Part shown: positions 6,327 through 8,041 of the stretch, piece after piece
Layout of the letters: each line of letters opens with the position of its first letter
How positions within the stretch are numbered: position 1 is the stretch's first letter
NCBI GenBank assembly: GCA_027451165.1
Contig: DAIDJX010000150.1
Coordinates: 1 to 8,041, forward strand
Direction of reading: 5' to 3'
Origin: Prolixibacteraceae bacterium
GTDB taxonomy: Bacteria > Bacteroidota > Bacteroidia > Bacteroidales > Prolixibacteraceae
DNA: 8,041 nucleotides
Made by a program: the position numbers and the translations under genes
Notes under the pieces: generated by a model
Told to the model about the DNA's origin: nothing
Seen by the model: the letters and a program-made list of their open reading frames with translations, nothing else
Database searches by the model: none

Positions 6327-8041
6327 ATGAAAACTATCATTGAATTGTTTGAGACCAGTGTTGAGAAATACGCCGACAAAATTTACCTGTGGGAAAAGAC
6401 CGGTCAGCAATATGAAGGAACGACTTACCGGGACACGCGTAAGGAAGTAATGCGGTTTGCAGCCGGATTGCTGAAACTGGGACTTCAGAAAGGCGACCGG
6501 GTCGGGTTGATCTCCGAAGGCAGAAATGCATGGATCATTGGTGAGTTGGGTGTTTTGTATGCCGGAGGAACCAATGTTCCCCTGTCGGTGCGGCTGGATG
6601 CCAAAAGCGAACTGGCTTTCAGAATGAAACATTCCGGAGCCAGAATGTTGATTGTTTCGAGGTTACAGGCTCCTAAAGCTGAGGAGATCAGGGCCGGGCT
6701 CCCTGAATTGGAATGGGTGATTTACCTGGACGGCAAAGAGCAAATGGGGAAAGGGGATATCAGTTATGAAAAGGTAAGGGAGATGGGAGATGAACTGTTG
6801 GCCACTGAACCGGAAAAACTGGATGCTGTCTGGAAAAATGTCCAACCCGACGATATAGCAAATATCAGTTATACTTCGGGGACTACTGCCGATCCTAAAG
6901 GGATCATGCTGTCCCAGCTGAATTATGCAGCCAACACCATCCAGGGAAATTCGCTGATGAAGATCGATCATTCGTGGAGAACACTGGCGATGTTGCCCTG
7001 GGACCACTCCTTTGCACATACCGCCTGCTTATATTGTTTCATGTACAACGGCGCATCGGTTGCCTCTGTTCAGCAGGGAAAAACCGCTATGGAAGCGTTG
7101 AAAAATGCCCCCGTCAACATCCGGGAAATCAAACCGCATGTGATGATGAGCGTTCCGGCCATTGCCAAGAATTTCAGGAAAAATATCGAAGCCGGAATTC
7201 AGAAGAAAGGGAATTTGACCGTTTCCCTTTTCCGGTTTGCCTTAAAGGTATCATACCGGTACAATGGCGACGGTTGGAACAGGGGTAAGGGATTTACCTT
7301 TCTGCTTAAGCCGCTTATAGCCTTGTTTGATAAGATTCTGTTCAGTAAAATCCGGGAGAATTTTGGCGGTGAAATGAAGTTTTTCATTGGGGGCGGAGCC
7401 CTGCTGGATGTGGAATTGCAACGGTTTTTCTATGCCATTGGCATACCCATGTGCCAGGGATACGGCCTGTCGGAAGCTTCACCGGTCATCTCCAGTAATG
7501 CCCTTCATGCCATCAAGTTTGGTTCTTCGGGAAAACTGGTGAAATATATGGACCTGAAAATTCTCGATAACGATGGGAAGGAACTTCCGCTGGGGGAAAA
7601 GGGAGAAATCGTGATTAAGGGGGACAATGTGATGAAAGGATACTGGAGAAATCCGGTGGCAACTGAAGATACGATTAAAGATGGCTGGCTGCACACAGGT
7701 GATATGGGTTATATGGATGCCGACGGATTTCTTTACGTTCTGGGACGTTTTAAAAGCCTGCTGATTGCCAACGATGGAGAGAAATTCAGTCCGGAAGGAA
7801 TTGAGGAAGCAATGATTGACCAATCTCCGTTCATCAGCCAGGTCATGTTGTACAACAACCAGAATCCGTTTACTGTCGGGCTTATTGTTCCTGATATGGC
7901 CAATATCCTTTTGGAACTCGAGAAGAAGGGGATCAAAAAGGGAAGTCCCGAGCTGGCAGAAGCGGTGATTAAACTGATTCAGGAGGAAGTGGATGCCTAT
8001 AAAAAGGGTGGAAAGTTTGAAGCCATGTTCCCTGAAAGGTG
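6327..8041 (+). CDS. Long-chain-fatty-acid-CoA ligase type AMP-forming enzyme, cut by the right edge
   Basis: The frame is open for 571 codons from the ATG at 6327 to the window end with no stop. It belongs to the adenylate-forming superfamily, which activates a carboxylic acid with ATP to an acyl-adenylate and then forms the CoA thioester. Motifs in order: an N-terminal block KGDRVGLISEGRNAWIIGEL, the phosphate loop YTSGTTADPKG (182-192), PWDHSFAH, the adenine-binding YGLSEASP (379-386), WLHTGD (454-459, with the ribose-binding Asp459) and the hinge GRFKSLLIANDGEKFSPEGIE from residue 473. The Gly-to-Ala change after TSGTT is, as I recall, common in long-chain (COG1022-like) members and is not a defect. 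That group usually runs to about 600-650 residues, so only the C-terminal end is missing. It probably feeds exogenous or recycled fatty acids into lipid synthesis or degradation at the inner face of the membrane. Chain-length preference cannot be read from the sequence. Confidence 0.93.
   Translation, partial: MKTIIELFETSVEKYADKIYLWEKTGQQYEGTTYRDTRKEVMRFAAGLLKLGLQKGDRVGLISEGRNAWIIGELGVLYAGGTNVPLSVRLDAKSELAFRMKHSGARMLIVSRLQAPKAEEIRAGLPELEWVIYLDGKEQMGKGDISYEKVREMGDELLATEPEKLDAVWKNVQPDDIANISYTSGTTADPKGIMLSQLNYAANTIQGNSLMKIDHSWRTLAMLPWDHSFAHTACLYCFMYNGASVASVQQGKTAMEALKNAPVNIREIKPHVMMSVPAIAKNFRKNIEAGIQKKGNLTVSLFRFALKVSYRYNGDGWNRGKGFTFLLKPLIALFDKILFSKIRENFGGEMKFFIGGGALLDVELQRFFYAIGIPMCQGYGLSEASPVISSNALHAIKFGSSGKLVKYMDLKILDNDGKELPLGEKGEIVIKGDNVMKGYWRNPVATEDTIKDGWLHTGDMGYMDADGFLYVLGRFKSLLIANDGEKFSPEGIEEAMIDQSPFISQVMLYNNQNPFTVGLIVPDMANILLELEKKGIKKGSPELAEAVIKLIQEEVDAYKKGGKFEAMFPER

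Noticed and set aside
6054..6632. A 192-codon minus-strand frame spanning the divergent promoter
   Set aside because: It crosses the promoter palindrome and overlaps two well-supported genes (acyl-CoA synthetase start and phosphoesterase start) in wrong frames, with no family features.
6861..6905. Defective phosphate loop in the acyl-CoA synthetase (TSGTTADPKG instead of TSGTTGxPKG)
   Set aside because: The Ala variant is, as I recall, common in long-chain members, and all other motifs are intact.

Overview
The window looks like chromosomal DNA of a member of the Bacteroidota, probably an uncultured or environmental one. The support is indirect: start codons follow AT-rich leaders without a clear Shine-Dalgarno, promoter-like TAnnTTTG boxes stand before genes, and the acyl-CoA synthetase and phosphoesterase have a Bacteroidota-like sequence style. 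Base composition is moderate and even across the genes. No RNA gene, CRISPR array, insertion sequence or phage gene is visible.

Layout. Positions 1-5170 hold a minus-strand cluster that reads leftwards. It begins with a very large protein carrying a twin-arginine export signal (1130-5170). Next is a 295-codon frame (292-1179) that overlaps it by 50 bases and is most likely its frameshifted C-terminal part. A 143-base gap then carries an array of TTTCGGA-type heptamers folded into a long inverted repeat. Last is the start of a further gene that runs off the left edge (1-148). The large protein and the left-edge protein match no characterised family I can name. From memory, unverified, both resemble conserved hypothetical proteins found together in distant bacteria, so this is the best candidate for an undescribed system.

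Positions 5285-6202 (minus) encode a PPP-type metallophosphoesterase. All the metal-binding motifs are kept, but both residues of the usual Asp-His acid dyad are replaced. Positions 6327-8041 (plus) encode a long-chain-fatty-acid-CoA-ligase-type AMP-forming enzyme that runs off the right edge. These two genes are divergent, and a near-perfect 20-bp palindrome between them places a TACTTTTG box on each strand, which suggests overlapping face-to-face promoters.

How the parts work together: only the minus-strand cluster at 1-5170 looks like one functional unit, namely exported or envelope proteins of unknown role. The phosphoesterase and acyl-CoA synthetase look like independent housekeeping-type genes.
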